42,816 bases of DNA from Streptomyces niveus (GCF_001723055.1 NZ_MDCR01000131.1:1-42816); one strand, 5' to 3'; positions 16,464-24,718 are shown, numbered from the stretch's first letter. Notes: generated from the letters alone by a model not told the origin. Translations and numbers: made by a program.

Positions 16464-18398
16464 TCATCCGGTGCCACTGCGGATGGTCGCGTCGAGGGTC
16501 ACATGTCCGGGCACCTCGGGCAGCCGGGTGAGCGGGTGTCTGAACTCGACCGTGCCGTCCACCGTTTCGGTGTCCTGCTCGAAGCCGAGCGACGGATAGA
16601 AGGCGCGCATCTTGTGGTTCTTGGCGGTGGGCCGGTAGCTCGCGCGTACCTCGGCGGCGCCCGAGTCCACGGCGTGCTCCAGCAGCGCGGCCATGGCGGC
16701 CTGCTCGATACCGCGGGCGAAGACCCGGCAGCTGAGCAGCATGTTGTCGATGCGCAGGGCGTCGTCCTCCCGGTGCGCGAAGAGGGCGCCGACGACCCCG
16801 TTGTCGCCGAAGCGGTCGCGGGAGCGTACGGCCAGCACCAAGTGGTCCGCCGAGCCGAGCCGTTCGCGTACGTCGGGCGCCTGGAGCCGGCGGGTGGTGA
16901 GGTTGAACTGGTTGGTGCGCAGGGTGATCTGGGAGACCCGGGCCACCTCGTGGTCGCGTACGGGGGCGACCTCGACGGACACGCCGAGGTCGCGCAGGTA
17001 CTCCTCCATCGAGCCGGTGGACCGCCGCAGGTCCTGCCGTTCCGCCTCCTGGCGGTACTGCGCGACGCGGCCCCGGTCCTCGGTGGTCAGTTCCCGTACG
17101 TCGAACCAGCCGTCGGCGAGCAGCCGGTCGATGTGCAGCGCCGGTTCCTCGTCGAGGCCGATCACGGCGATCTCGGGGAGCGAGGAGGCGACGAGACCGC
17201 GTTCGAAGGGCGAGTCGTCGGCGAAGACGAAGCTGTCGGTGCCGAGGTTGAGCTGCTCGGCGATGTCCCGGATGTTTCCGTCCTTGGGTTCCCAGTTGGC
17301 GGCGATCCGGACGAAATCGGCCTCGCGCAGGGTCATGTCGGGGTGGTCGCGGAGCACGGCCAGCACCGGCTCCCGGTCGTTCTTGCTGCACACGGCGAGC
17401 AGTACGCCCTGACCGCCGATCTGCTTGGCCACCCGCTGGAGCCGGCCGAAGACCTCACCGCGGTAGGTGGTGGCGGCGGCGATGCCGTCGGGTCCGTCGT
17501 CGCCGAGGATGCCGTCCCAGAGGGTGTTGTCGAGGTCCAGGACGAGGACCTTCTTGGCCCTGCCGCGCAGCGTCCGCAGCAGATGGCCCGTCTGGCGCGC
17601 GTACCGGGCGAGCACCTCCTCCCCCAGGTACACCTTGGCGTAGGCGGCGAGCCGCGGGTCGCGGACCGGTCCGCTCTCGGCGATCAGCGGCTCCAGGTCG
17701 ACGACGTGCAGCCGCGGGTGCGCGGCGGCGAGCCGCAGCAGACCGATGTTGAACTCCCGCCAGATGATGGAGAGTTCGGTGCGGGAGCGGTGATCGACCA
17801 GCTGCTGCGTGTGCTGGGGCAGCAGCGGCAGGGTGTTGAGTACGAGCGTCCCGGTGCCGTGTTCGTCGTAGCGGGAGGCGAGCTGGTCGAGGAGTTCGAG
17901 TCTGCCGGCGACGCTCCTGGCGACGTCCTCCGTCCCCCAGGGCAGCGGCAGTTCGTCGAAGACGATCTGCGCGTCGAGGAGGCACAGGGCGAGTTCGGTG
18001 CCGGGGGCGTACAGGTCACTGGTGGTGTCCTGGAGGTCGCGCAGCCACAGGTCGTGGTCACCGACGCGTACGCGCAGCGGGATGCCGTGGCGGGCGAGTT
18101 CCGCGGTGAGCGGCGCGGTCAGCCCGTCGACGGTGCCGTGTCCCGTGACCGCGACGGTCGCGGGTACGACGCCGGGGTGGCGCTCCGCGATGTCCTCGGG
18201 AACGAGTTTGGCGAGCAGCCTGCCCGCGCGGGACAACTGGGCGAACCCGTCGTCCTGCTGCGCGAGTTCGGCGAGCAGTCCGGGCACCGCCGGGTACTCG
18301 GCGGCGAGCCGTTGCTCGCCGTGCAACGCGCGGAGCCGGACGAGGGGGCTGACGGGGCCTGTGCGGTCCAGGTCGGACGTCGTCACTGCTGTCCTCAC
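16464..18398 (-). CDS. FkbH-like HAD phosphatase / glyceryl-ACP synthase
   Basis: This 644-residue protein has an N-terminal region of about 270 residues, a HAD IIIC domain and a C-terminal acetyltransferase-like part. HAD motif I is VLVLDLDNTLWDG (D288, D290), with LLAVCSKND and FADDSPFERG as the later motifs. FkbH proteins take 1,3-bisphosphoglycerate, remove a phosphate and leave D-glycerate on an ACP. With no methoxymalonate-type oxidation genes nearby but a KAS III and an E2-like enzyme present, glycerate would go to a tetronate ring. GTG 18398 is preceded by GAGAGG. A second GTG at 18386 also has a fair ribosome-binding site. It is the first gene of the long operon. Confidence 0.92.
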   Translation of the reverse strand: MRTAVTTSDLDRTGPVSPLVRLRALHGEQRLAAEYPAVPGLLAELAQQDDGFAQLSRAGRLLAKLVPEDIAERHPGVVPATVAVTGHGTVDGLTAPLTAELARHGIPLRVRVGDHDLWLRDLQDTTSDLYAPGTELALCLLDAQIVFDELPLPWGTEDVARSVAGRLELLDQLASRYDEHGTGTLVLNTLPLLPQHTQQLVDHRSRTELSIIWREFNIGLLRLAAAHPRLHVVDLEPLIAESGPVRDPRLAAYAKVYLGEEVLARYARQTGHLLRTLRGRAKKVLVLDLDNTLWDGILGDDGPDGIAAATTYRGEVFGRLQRVAKQIGGQGVLLAVCSKNDREPVLAVLRDHPDMTLREADFVRIAANWEPKDGNIRDIAEQLNLGTDSFVFADDSPFERGLVASSLPEIAVIGLDEEPALHIDRLLADGWFDVRELTTEDRGRVAQYRQEAERQDLRRSTGSMEEYLRDLGVSVEVAPVRDHEVARVSQITLRTNQFNLTTRRLQAPDVRERLGSADHLVLAVRSRDRFGDNGVVGALFAHREDDALRIDNMLLSCRVFARGIEQAAMAALLEHAVDSGAAEVRASYRPTAKNHKMRAFYPSLGFEQDTETVDGTVEFRHPLTRLPEVPGHVTLDATIRSGTG

Positions 18399-18590
18399 GG
18401 TCGGTTCGCCTCTCTGCGGGGGCGGGCGCCTGGGAGCTTGGGCCCGGACCCTAAAGACGGGCTTGCGCGTAGGTGCCCGGGCGATCGGGCGGGCGCCCCG
18501 GCCGCCGTGCGGGCCCGCCCCGCAAGAGCTGCTTTAGGCGGGCTGCGGACCATCCGTGGATATGACTCCTTCGGAAAGGCAGCAGCGACG
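18399..18590. promoter_or_regulatory. Divergent promoter region, FkbH-like operon / flavin monooxygenase
   Basis: These 192 bp separate two divergent genes, so they must contain promoters for the ten-gene minus-strand run and for the flavin monooxygenase. GGAAAGG (18572-18578) is the ribosome-binding site of the latter. I could not identify -35/-10 boxes or a SARP-type repeat with confidence. Confidence 0.45.
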
Positions 18591-19850
18591 ATGACAACTG
18601 AGCTGACCGCGGACGTGTGTGTGGTCGGAGGAGGCCCGGCGGGACTCACGCTGGCCGTCGAACTCGCCAAGCGTTCGGTCTCGGTCGTGGTACTGGAGCA
18701 GAGCGGTCACTTCGACCGGTCGTTCCGGGGCGAGTCGGTCTCTCCCGACTCCGTGTGGCTGCTCGACAAGCTGGGCGTCCTCGGCCGGCTGGACGGCGCC
18801 TACCAGCAGATGCACGGAATGGAGATCATCGACTCCGGCAGCACGGTGCTGCGCGCCGACTTCCGCCGCTTCCCCTACCCGCACCCCTACCCCGTGGAGA
18901 TGCCCCAGCCGGCGCTGCTCTCGGCCCTGGCGGACCTCGGGCAGGAGGAGCACCCGGAGCACTTCACCCTGGTGCGCCGCGCGACCGCCACCCGACTGCT
19001 GCGCGCGGAGGGCGAGAACGGTCCGGTCACGGGGGTGGTGGCCCGTACCCCGGAGGGCGAGCTGACGGTGCGCGCGGCGCTCTCGGTGGCGGCGGACGGC
19101 CGGTTCAGCAAGGTCCGTGAGATGTCGGGCCTGCCGTACACGAAGCTGCCGCTGGACCGTGACGTGGTGTGGCTGAAGCTGCCGTTCCCGTCCGAGTGGG
19201 ACGACCGTACGTATCGCATCCGGATCCGCGGCGACCAGCACGGGCTGTTCATCCCGACCCACCCGGACAGCGTGCGCGTCGGTTTCAACATCCCCAAGGG
19301 CGGGCTGAAGGAACTGCGGGCCCAGGGCCTGCCCGCGCTGTACGAGCGGCTGGGCGGGCTCGCTCCCGAGCTGGCCGAGTCGGTACGAAGTGAGATCCGC
19401 TCCTGGTCCGACACCTCGATGCTGGACATCTTCACCACGATGGTGCCGCGCTGGTCCATGCCGGGCCTGGTCCTGATCGGCGACGCGGCACACACGCTGA
19501 CGCCGATCCTGGGCCAGGGCGTCAATCACGCCATCATCGACGCGGTGACGCTGGCCCCGCTGGTGCGGGACGCCGTCGACGCGGGTGGGGACGAGGCGGC
19601 GCTGGCACGGGCGGGCGCGGAGTTCCAGCGGGCGCGGGAGGGGTCGGTCGCCAAGTCGCGCGCTCTGCAGCTGCGGCAGGAGCGGCTGTTCGCCCTGCAC
19701 GGCGTCGGCGGTGTCGGCCGCCGCTCGCTGTACCGGGTGGTCGACCGGAGCCAGAAGCTCAAGGAACGGGTGCTGGCGGGCGCGTACTTCCAGCTTCAGA
19801 AGCCGGGGCCGCATGTCGTGGAGGCGCAGTCCCCGTCCACCCGGGTGTGA
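18591..19850 (+). CDS. FAD-dependent monooxygenase, class A (PHBH fold)
   Basis: This 419-residue flavoprotein shows the three marks of the aromatic-hydroxylase fold: VVGGGPAGLTLAVELAKR (Gly13-Gly18 for the FAD dinucleotide), an ADG motif in SVAADGRFSKVRE, and LIGDAAHTLTPILGQGVNHA. An open frame runs upstream through the FkbH-like gene, but ATG 18591 with GGAAAGG before it is the clear start. It lacks the halogenase WxWxIP motif as far as I can see, so hydroxylation or epoxidation of the product is more likely than halogenation. It stands alone on the plus strand, diverging from the FkbH-like gene and converging on the P450 gene. The substrate is unknown; epoxidation of the side-chain alkene is one possibility. 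Confidence 0.9.
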   Translation: MTTELTADVCVVGGGPAGLTLAVELAKRSVSVVVLEQSGHFDRSFRGESVSPDSVWLLDKLGVLGRLDGAYQQMHGMEIIDSGSTVLRADFRRFPYPHPYPVEMPQPALLSALADLGQEEHPEHFTLVRRATATRLLRAEGENGPVTGVVARTPEGELTVRAALSVAADGRFSKVREMSGLPYTKLPLDRDVVWLKLPFPSEWDDRTYRIRIRGDQHGLFIPTHPDSVRVGFNIPKGGLKELRAQGLPALYERLGGLAPELAESVRSEIRSWSDTSMLDIFTTMVPRWSMPGLVLIGDAAHTLTPILGQGVNHAIIDAVTLAPLVRDAVDAGGDEAALARAGAEFQRAREGSVAKSRALQLRQERLFALHGVGGVGRRSLYRVVDRSQKLKERVLAGAYFQLQKPGPHVVEAQSPSTRV

Positions 19851-19877
19851 CCGTTACCGTCCGCCGGCCGGTAACGG
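19851..19877 (+). terminator. Hairpin immediately after the flavin monooxygenase stop
   Basis: CCGTTACC (19851-19858) pairs with GGTAACGG (19870-19877) directly after the TGA, with an 11-nt GC-rich loop. Confidence 0.5.
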
Positions 19878-19889
19878 CGGAGGCAGGAC

Positions 19890-19930
19890 AAGGGGCCCGG
19901 CCCGCACGTTCTCGTGCGGACCGGGCCCTT
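19890..19930. terminator. Strong bidirectional hairpin terminator
   Basis: A long stem (AAGGGGCCCGG..CCGCACG with CGTGCGG..CCGGGCCCTT) closes on a short TTCT loop between the convergent flavin monooxygenase and P450 genes. It begins with AA and ends in TT, so it can act on both strands. Confidence 0.8.
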
Positions 19931-19973
19931 GCCCTGCGGGCCGGCCGGTGACGGGGGGATCAGGGCCGGCCCC

Positions 19974-20150
19974 AGGGCGTGTCCGCAAAGTAGCGTCGTC
20001 CGCCCTGAGGGCGGGGCTCACGGCGTCTGGTGCGTGCGATCGCAAGGCGGAGGATCGCCCTCGTACTGGACGTACTTGGGCGACTCCGACAACGCGGCGA
20101 GCGTGCGTGCCAGGCGTCGTGAGCCAGACGGGACTTTGCGGACGCGCCCT
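19974..20150. mobile_element. MITE-like foldback element, 177 bp
   Basis: The ends are 18-bp inverted repeats, AGGGCGTGTCCGCAAAGT (19974-19991) and ACTTTGCGGACGCGCCCT (20133-20150), matching at 17 of 18 positions. The inside is itself partly self-complementary: GGCTCACGGCGTCTGG on the left mirrors the right side around 20110-20125. It has no coding capacity. Very similar intergenic sequences are, in my recollection, scattered through Streptomyces genomes, which suggests mobilisation in trans by a transposase. No clear target-site duplication is visible. It ends 6 bp before the P450 stop codon. With the two hairpins before it, it fills the whole gap between the flavin monooxygenase and P450 genes. 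Confidence 0.6.
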
Positions 20151-20156
20151 GGTCCT

Positions 20157-21392
20157 TCACCAGGTGACAGGCAGCTCCTTCAGGCCGTGCACCATCATCC
20201 CGGTCGTCAGCTCCAGGGAACCGACCTCCTCCGCGAGCCGCAGACCCGGGAAGCGGTTCAGCAGCGAGGAGATGACGATCTGGAGCTCCGCCCTGGCCAG
20301 CGCGGCGCCCACGCAGAAGTGCGGGCCGTGGCCGAACGCGACGTGGTGGACGGCCTCGGGCCGTTCGGGGTCGAACTCGTTCGCCTGCGCGCCGGGGAAG
20401 CGGTCGGGGTCCTGGTTGGCGGAGCAGACCGCCGCCAGGACCGCGCTGCCCTTGGGGATGAGCGTGCCGCCGACCTCGACGTCCTCCAGGGTGATCCGCA
20501 GCGGGCCCCCGTCGCCGATCGGGTTGACGCGCATCAGTTCCTCGATGGCGTGGTCGAGCTTCTCGGGGTGCTCGCGCAGCATGGCCATCTGCTCGGGGTG
20601 GCGCAGCAGGGTCAGGACGATCTTGCCGATCATGCTGACGGTGGTCTCGTGACCGGCGACGAGGATGGTCGCCGCCATGACGATCAGCTCGTACTCGTTG
20701 AGGCTGCCCTCCTCGTCGCTGGCGACGACGAGCGCCCCCATCAGATCGTCCGTCGGCTCCTCCCGCTTGCGCTTGACGAGCTCCCCGAGGTACCCGATCA
20801 TCTGCTGGCGCTGGGCGGCCATCTCCTCCGGCGTGTGCGCGGTGATGGAGACGAACGCGTCCGACCACTCGCGGAAGCGGTCACGGTCCTCGAAGGGCAC
20901 ACCGAGCAGTTCGCAGATCACCATCACCGGCAGCGGGAAGGCCAGCGCCGTGTTGAGGTCGACCGGCCCGTCGAGCTTCTCCATCTCGTCCAGAAGACCG
21001 TCGGTCAGCTCCTGGATCCGGGGACGCATGTTCTGCACACGGCGGGCGGTGAACTCCCGTGAGACGAGCCTGCGCAGCCGGGTGTGCTCGGGCGCGTCCG
21101 TGGTGAACAGGCTGCCCGGCACCGGAGGCGTGGGGGTGAGCTGCGGCGCGTCGGGGGAGATGGTGGCGGCACGGCTGAACCTGGCGTCGGCGAGCACGGT
21201 GCGCACGTCGTCGTAGCGGGTCACCACGTAGCCCTCGTCGCCGGTGGGCAGCCGGACATGGGCGACGGGGCACTTGCTCCGCAACTCCTCGTAGACGGGA
21301 GGCACTTCGACGGCCGAAGGGCGGTGGAACGGGTAGTCCAGTACAGGTCGGTCGGTCTCCGACCCGCCATGCGTCGTGTCCGTCGTGTCCAT
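20157..21392 (-). CDS. Cytochrome P450
   Basis: This is a 411-residue soluble bacterial P450. It shows the I-helix AGHETT oxygen-activation motif, the EELMR ExxR motif, and the heme-binding loop FGHGPHFCVGAALARAE with Cys360 as the iron ligand. GGAGG lies just before ATG 21392. It is the last gene of the group SARP - thioesterase - DUF4260 - P450. No dedicated ferredoxin or reductase lies beside it; the ferredoxin at 184-504 is the only one in the window. It probably oxidises the tetronate product or its chain, but the reaction cannot be read from the sequence. Confidence 0.95.
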   Translation of the reverse strand: MDTTDTTHGGSETDRPVLDYPFHRPSAVEVPPVYEELRSKCPVAHVRLPTGDEGYVVTRYDDVRTVLADARFSRAATISPDAPQLTPTPPVPGSLFTTDAPEHTRLRRLVSREFTARRVQNMRPRIQELTDGLLDEMEKLDGPVDLNTALAFPLPVMVICELLGVPFEDRDRFREWSDAFVSITAHTPEEMAAQRQQMIGYLGELVKRKREEPTDDLMGALVVASDEEGSLNEYELIVMAATILVAGHETTVSMIGKIVLTLLRHPEQMAMLREHPEKLDHAIEELMRVNPIGDGGPLRITLEDVEVGGTLIPKGSAVLAAVCSANQDPDRFPGAQANEFDPERPEAVHHVAFGHGPHFCVGAALARAELQIVISSLLNRFPGLRLAEEVGSLELTTGMMVHGLKELPVTW

Positions 21393-21530
21393 ACGTTTCC
21401 TCCGGCAACAGGTGCTCAGCGGTTACTTGTGCGGTGGTTCGGGTGACCGACGCGCGGCAGGAGACGCGGTCGGGGACCTGGACGAGCCTCGCAGCGACGC
21501 CTTGTGCGAGGCCAAAGCGCCGCGGTTGTG

Positions 21531-21947
21531 TCAGCGCTGCCAGCCGTCGGGGGTGCGCAGGCCGTATCCGAGGGCCCGGTCGGCGGCGATGTGCACCAGC
21601 CAGGCCAGCCCGAAGTTGAACACGGGGACGGCGACGGACGGGGATTCGGGGATCAGACAGCCGAGCATGACGACCACGGGCACGACGGGCCGGTGCAGAA
21701 GGTTGTAGAGGGGTACGGCTCTGCGGGGCAGTTGGCCGTGCCGGTGCGGGCCGCCGGAGATGCCGGCGAGGAACGACAGGTCGGGTGCGACGGCGCCGGC
21801 GAGTGCCGCGACGAGCACCCATCCGCCGTACTTCGTCGCCTCGAACACGGCGAAGACCAGGAGGAGGACGAACGCGACCACCCAAGCCGTGCGGACCGGC
21901 CGTGAGGCCGAGCTCCTGGTGGCGCCTTCCGTGGCGTCGTGAGTCAC
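21531..21947 (-). CDS. DUF4260-like membrane protein
   Basis: This 138-residue protein has about three or four hydrophobic segments: TAWVVAFVLLLVFAVF, GWVLVAALAGAVAPDLSFLAG, PVVPVVVMLGCLIP and VPVFNFGLAWLVHIAADRALGYGL. The closing HIAADRALGYGL pattern matches DUF4260 proteins as I remember them. The function of that family is not known to me. It lies between the thioesterase and the P450 on the same strand and is probably co-transcribed. A part in export or tolerance of the lipid-like product is possible but only a guess. Confidence 0.7.
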   Translation of the reverse strand: MTHDATEGATRSSASRPVRTAWVVAFVLLLVFAVFEATKYGGWVLVAALAGAVAPDLSFLAGISGGPHRHGQLPRRAVPLYNLLHRPVVPVVVMLGCLIPESPSVAVPVFNFGLAWLVHIAADRALGYGLRTPDGWQR

Positions 21948-22011
21948 GGGACTTACTTCCTTTCGGGATGGATCTGTACGAGCGACCGGCCGCGGTCGCG
22001 GTACCGGCCTG

Positions 22012-22782
22012 CTACACCGTGACCCGCTCCGAGGCGTACCGGCGTGTCAGGGAGGCGAGTTCACGCAGAAAGGCGCCCTCGTCCGATCTGACGAAGAAGT
22101 GTCCGCCGGGCATCGTCCGCACGTCGCAGCCGCTCCCCGCGTGCCTGCGCCAGGGAAGCATCTCGTCCACGGTGACGAGGCGGTCCGCGTGTCCGGCGAA
22201 CAGGTGCAGCGGTACCGGCAGCGGCTCGGTGTGCGGGGCGACGCTGCCCATGCACAGCCGGAGGTCGTCACGGACCACCGGAAGGAGCGCGGAGAGGAAT
22301 TCGGGATGGTCGAGCAGCGTCTGCGGGATGCCGCCGAGCGCGGCCAGGCCGGCGGCGAGTTGCTCGTCCCCGGCGTCCGGGTCCGCGAGCGCCGGGGACG
22401 GCAGGTGCGGGGCACGGTAGGCGCTCAGCACGAGCGCCCGGGGCAGGACCGCCCCGCGCGACTGCCGCCGCCGCGCGAGGGAGTACGCGATGAGCGCCCC
22501 CATGCTGTGTCCGTAGAAGACGTGGGGCTCGGCCAGCTCCTCGTCGAGCTGTGCGTCCAAGTCGTCGATGAGGGCGTCCAGTTCGGTGAACCTGGGTTCG
22601 TCGTACCGTTCCTCGCGGCCGGGCAGTTGTACGGGCATCACCCGTACTCCGGCGTCAAGGGCGTCGAGGCCGCGCTGCCATCGCCGGTACGCCGAGGCGC
22701 CGCCGCCCGCGTACGGAAAGCAGAACAGCCGTGTCGCGGATTCCGGTTCGACGCCCGGACGCTTCCGGGACAGGTATCGCAT
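22012..22782 (-). CDS. Type II thioesterase
   Basis: This 256-residue alpha/beta hydrolase belongs to the GrsT-like editing thioesterases. It starts with RLFCFPYAGGGASAYRRW, has its nucleophile in YGHSMGALIAY (Ser93), and ends with the catalytic His in MPGGHFFVRSDE. These enzymes clear wrong or stalled acyl groups from carrier proteins. I chose ATG 22782 because CGGAGC precedes it; the frame stays open to 22878 but that stretch is unlike the family. As the PKS has no thioesterase domain and tetronate formation releases the chain by itself, editing is the likely role. It could alternatively act in the acetate-elimination step, for which no other candidate is visible. Confidence 0.9.
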   Translation of the reverse strand: MRYLSRKRPGVEPESATRLFCFPYAGGGASAYRRWQRGLDALDAGVRVMPVQLPGREERYDEPRFTELDALIDDLDAQLDEELAEPHVFYGHSMGALIAYSLARRRQSRGAVLPRALVLSAYRAPHLPSPALADPDAGDEQLAAGLAALGGIPQTLLDHPEFLSALLPVVRDDLRLCMGSVAPHTEPLPVPLHLFAGHADRLVTVDEMLPWRRHAGSGCDVRTMPGGHFFVRSDEGAFLRELASLTRRYASERVTV

Positions 22783-22892
22783 GGTGTCGCTCCGTCTCGG
22801 TTCAGTCCAGGGGGTGAGCGAGCCGTCCGGGTGCGGGTCAACTGGGGGGCGTGGGGCGGGCCCGGCCGACGGGGCCACACTGCCCCGTGATG

Positions 22893-23693
22893 CTAAAAGG
22901 CTGCCAAACTCGGCGCGGCGAGATCGAGTTGAGGGTCCGCGGCCAGGATCGCCCGGTGCAGTTTCTGTACCCGCGGTGAAGGCTCAATGCCCAGCTCCTG
23001 GGTGGTCGACGCGCGTAGCTTTCGAAAAATTTCAAGCGCTTGCCAGGATCGTCCACATCGATAGAGCGCCAGCATCAGGAGCCAGTGCAGCTGCTCCTGA
23101 AGCGGGAAGCGCTCGGTGAGCGCGAGGAGTTCGCCGATCACCTCGGTGTGTCTGCCGAGCCGCAGATCCGCGGTGATCCGCCCCTCCAGCGCGGAGCGCC
23201 GTGCCTCCTCCAGCCGCAGCAGCTCGACGCGGAGCGCGGGTCCGATGCGTACGTCGGCGAGGAGCGGCCCACGCCACATCTCAAGTGCCTGGCCCAACAG
23301 CACCGAAGCTGTCTCGTCGTCACCGCCGGCCAGGGCGCGCAATCCGCGACCGGTGAGCTGCTGGAAGAGGTCCGCCTCCATGACGGGCGCGGGCATGTTC
23401 AGCCCGTACCCGGCGTAGCTGCGGCTCAGCACCTCTTTCGCCGCGCATTCGTGCTCCGGTCCCAGGGCATCGGCGATGGCCCGGCGCAGCTGCTTGACAT
23501 ACGTCTGCACAACACCCGCGGGCCCGCTGGGGGGACTTGAGTCCCACAGCTCCTCCGTCAGCGTCGTCACATTCACGTCGCGGCCCGCGTTGACCGCCAG
23601 CAGCGCGAGCAGCTGCCGCGGCTTGGCCGCGCTCGGCACCACGGAAGTGCCGTCGATGCTCACCACGAGCGGCCCGAGAACTCCGATCTTCAT
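22893..23693 (-). CDS. SARP-family pathway regulator
   Basis: This 266-residue protein has the two-domain layout of small SARPs such as ActII-ORF4. The winged helix lies in about residues 1-100 (MKIGVLGPLVVSIDGT, LTEELWDSSPPSGPAGVVQTYVKQLRRAI). The BTAD activation domain lies in about 105-255 (LRLEEARRSALEGRITADLRLGRHTEVIGEL). It leads the minus-strand group with thioesterase, DUF4260 and P450 and diverges from the DUF6059-like gene. Such SARPs usually activate the whole cluster. I saw no TTA codon in it, so direct bldA control is not indicated. Confidence 0.94.
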   Translation of the reverse strand: MKIGVLGPLVVSIDGTSVVPSAAKPRQLLALLAVNAGRDVNVTTLTEELWDSSPPSGPAGVVQTYVKQLRRAIADALGPEHECAAKEVLSRSYAGYGLNMPAPVMEADLFQQLTGRGLRALAGGDDETASVLLGQALEMWRGPLLADVRIGPALRVELLRLEEARRSALEGRITADLRLGRHTEVIGELLALTERFPLQEQLHWLLMLALYRCGRSWQALEIFRKLRASTTQELGIEPSPRVQKLHRAILAADPQLDLAAPSLAAF

Positions 23694-23901
23694 GCCACTG
23701 CTCCTTCCGCCTGCTGGAACACTGACACGTTGTCGTCCGTGGCGACACTTACCCGATCATGACTTCGGCGGGAAATTTTCATGGTCACGACCTCCCGCGA
23801 CGCGCTTTAAGCGACGCTTCAGGCCGAGCGGCCACCATGGGCGCCACCAGAGGCCGTCGCGGGACCGCCTCGGCACCAGCCTGAGAGAACGAGGTGCGCG
23901 C
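23694..23901. promoter_or_regulatory. Divergent promoter region, SARP / DUF6059-like gene
   Basis: These 208 bp separate two divergent starts. A short palindrome CGCTTTAAGCG (23803-23813) and an AT-rich patch (GGGAAATTTTCATGG, around 23770-23784) stand out in otherwise GC-rich DNA. Neither is proved to be an operator or promoter. Confidence 0.4.
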
Positions 23902-24186
23902 ATGGGGCTGAGGTCCTGGCTCCGCAGGGCCTGCGACAGCGTGTGGAACATGCTCGTCGAGTACGGCGCCATCGCCGTCGGCCCCCTGCCCGGCGTCAAC
24001 TACCCCGACCCGGACGCCGACCCCGCCCCCAACCCGCGGCCACCCGCGCACGGCCACGGAAACGGCGACCGCCTCCAGGACCCCCCGGCCGGCCACCCGG
24101 AACGACGCTGCTCGACGCCCCCGAGCCGGGTCGAACAGGAGCTGTGGGCAGGACTCGGCGTCGATGTGAAGGAACCGGGAAAATGA
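23902..24186 (+). CDS. DUF6059-like small protein beside the SARP gene
   Basis: This is a 94-residue hypothetical protein. The N-terminus is an amphipathic, Arg/Trp-rich segment (MGLRSWLRRACDSVWNMLVEYGAIAVG). A Pro/Asp/His-rich stretch follows, and the end reads PPSRVEQELWAGLGVDV. The pattern of an N-terminal helix, GHPERR and then a C-terminal VEQELW helix is that of DUF6059 proteins. As I recall, these are typically encoded next to SARP genes in Streptomyces. ATG 23902 has GAGG 8 bp upstream. Its role is unknown; position suggests a link to SARP control or to the pathway. Confidence 0.65.
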   Translation: MGLRSWLRRACDSVWNMLVEYGAIAVGPLPGVNYPDPDADPAPNPRPPAHGHGNGDRLQDPPAGHPERRCSTPPSRVEQELWAGLGVDVKEPGK

Positions 24187-24718
24187 CGCACGGCCGAGCG
24201 GTCCGGTCCGAACCTGTGTGAAGCGGCAGACGAGTCGGGCTGTACGCCGGGGAGAATCGCCGCAGCGCAATGACCTGTACAAACATGCAAGTGACCACTC
24301 CCACGGCTACTTTGACGGCTACGTAAACGCGGATGCGCTTCCCCCACCTCATTTAGAGCCGCGCGCCCTGTCGCGAGGATGGGTCAGAACGGAGCAAGGT
24401 TCAGGGGTTTCGGAATCAGCCCTCGCAGGCTACGCGGACCACGACGGCTGCTGTCGGCCCCTCTCTGTCAGCCTTGACCTCTCACAGCCCTTGCTGCCAA
24501 TTCGCCAGCCTTCACCATGCGGTGATGGTGCATGGTGGCGCGAAACCGTTCTTCATCCCGGTCCCGGCCACGCCGTGATTGCCCCTCAGAAGCGGACTCC
24601 ACTACGCTACGCCTCAGAACGAACACCACTCTGCGACCGGGTCCGCTCGGCGTGGAACCTCCTATGGCCGTCCCCCAAGGATTTGGGGTCGGCCATAGCT
24701 GTTTGTGCACCCAGGGGG
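24187..24718. other. Non-coding junction between biosynthetic cluster and defense island
   Basis: I see no supported gene in these 532 bp. They contain an inverted repeat, CACCATGC (24513-24520) with GCATGGTG (24530-24537), and a strong hairpin just before the DUF3800 start, listed separately. An open frame crosses the region into DUF3800, but its peptide looks non-protein-like and has no ribosome-binding site. This is where the two accessory blocks join; no tRNA, att-like repeat or transposase remnant is visible. Confidence 0.55.
24663..24697 (+). promoter_or_regulatory. Hairpin in the leader of the DUF3800 gene
   Basis: TATGGCCGTCCCC (24663-24675) pairs with GGGGTCGGCCATA (24685-24697) with a single mismatch and a 9-nt loop. 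It ends 21 bp before the ATG. It could be an operator or an RNA element that limits translation. Confidence 0.5.

Noticed and set aside
16464..18398. Methoxymalonyl-ACP pathway
   Set aside because: There is no 3-hydroxyacyl-CoA-type dehydrogenase or O-methyltransferase. The dehydrogenases present are long FAAL-associated forms, and KAS III plus the E2-like enzyme point to a tetronate.
16218..18590. N-terminal extension of the flavin monooxygenase frame across the FkbH-like gene
   Set aside because: The FAD-binding motif sits at the usual place when the start is ATG 18591 with GGAAAGG upstream. The extension is antisense to FkbH.
18591..19850. Flavin-dependent halogenase
   Set aside because: I could not see the WxWxIP motif, and the motifs fit class A hydroxylases.
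24218..24718. N-terminal extension of the DUF3800 frame
   Set aside because: The peptide before MVLHLCYLDESG has no family similarity and no ribosome-binding site.
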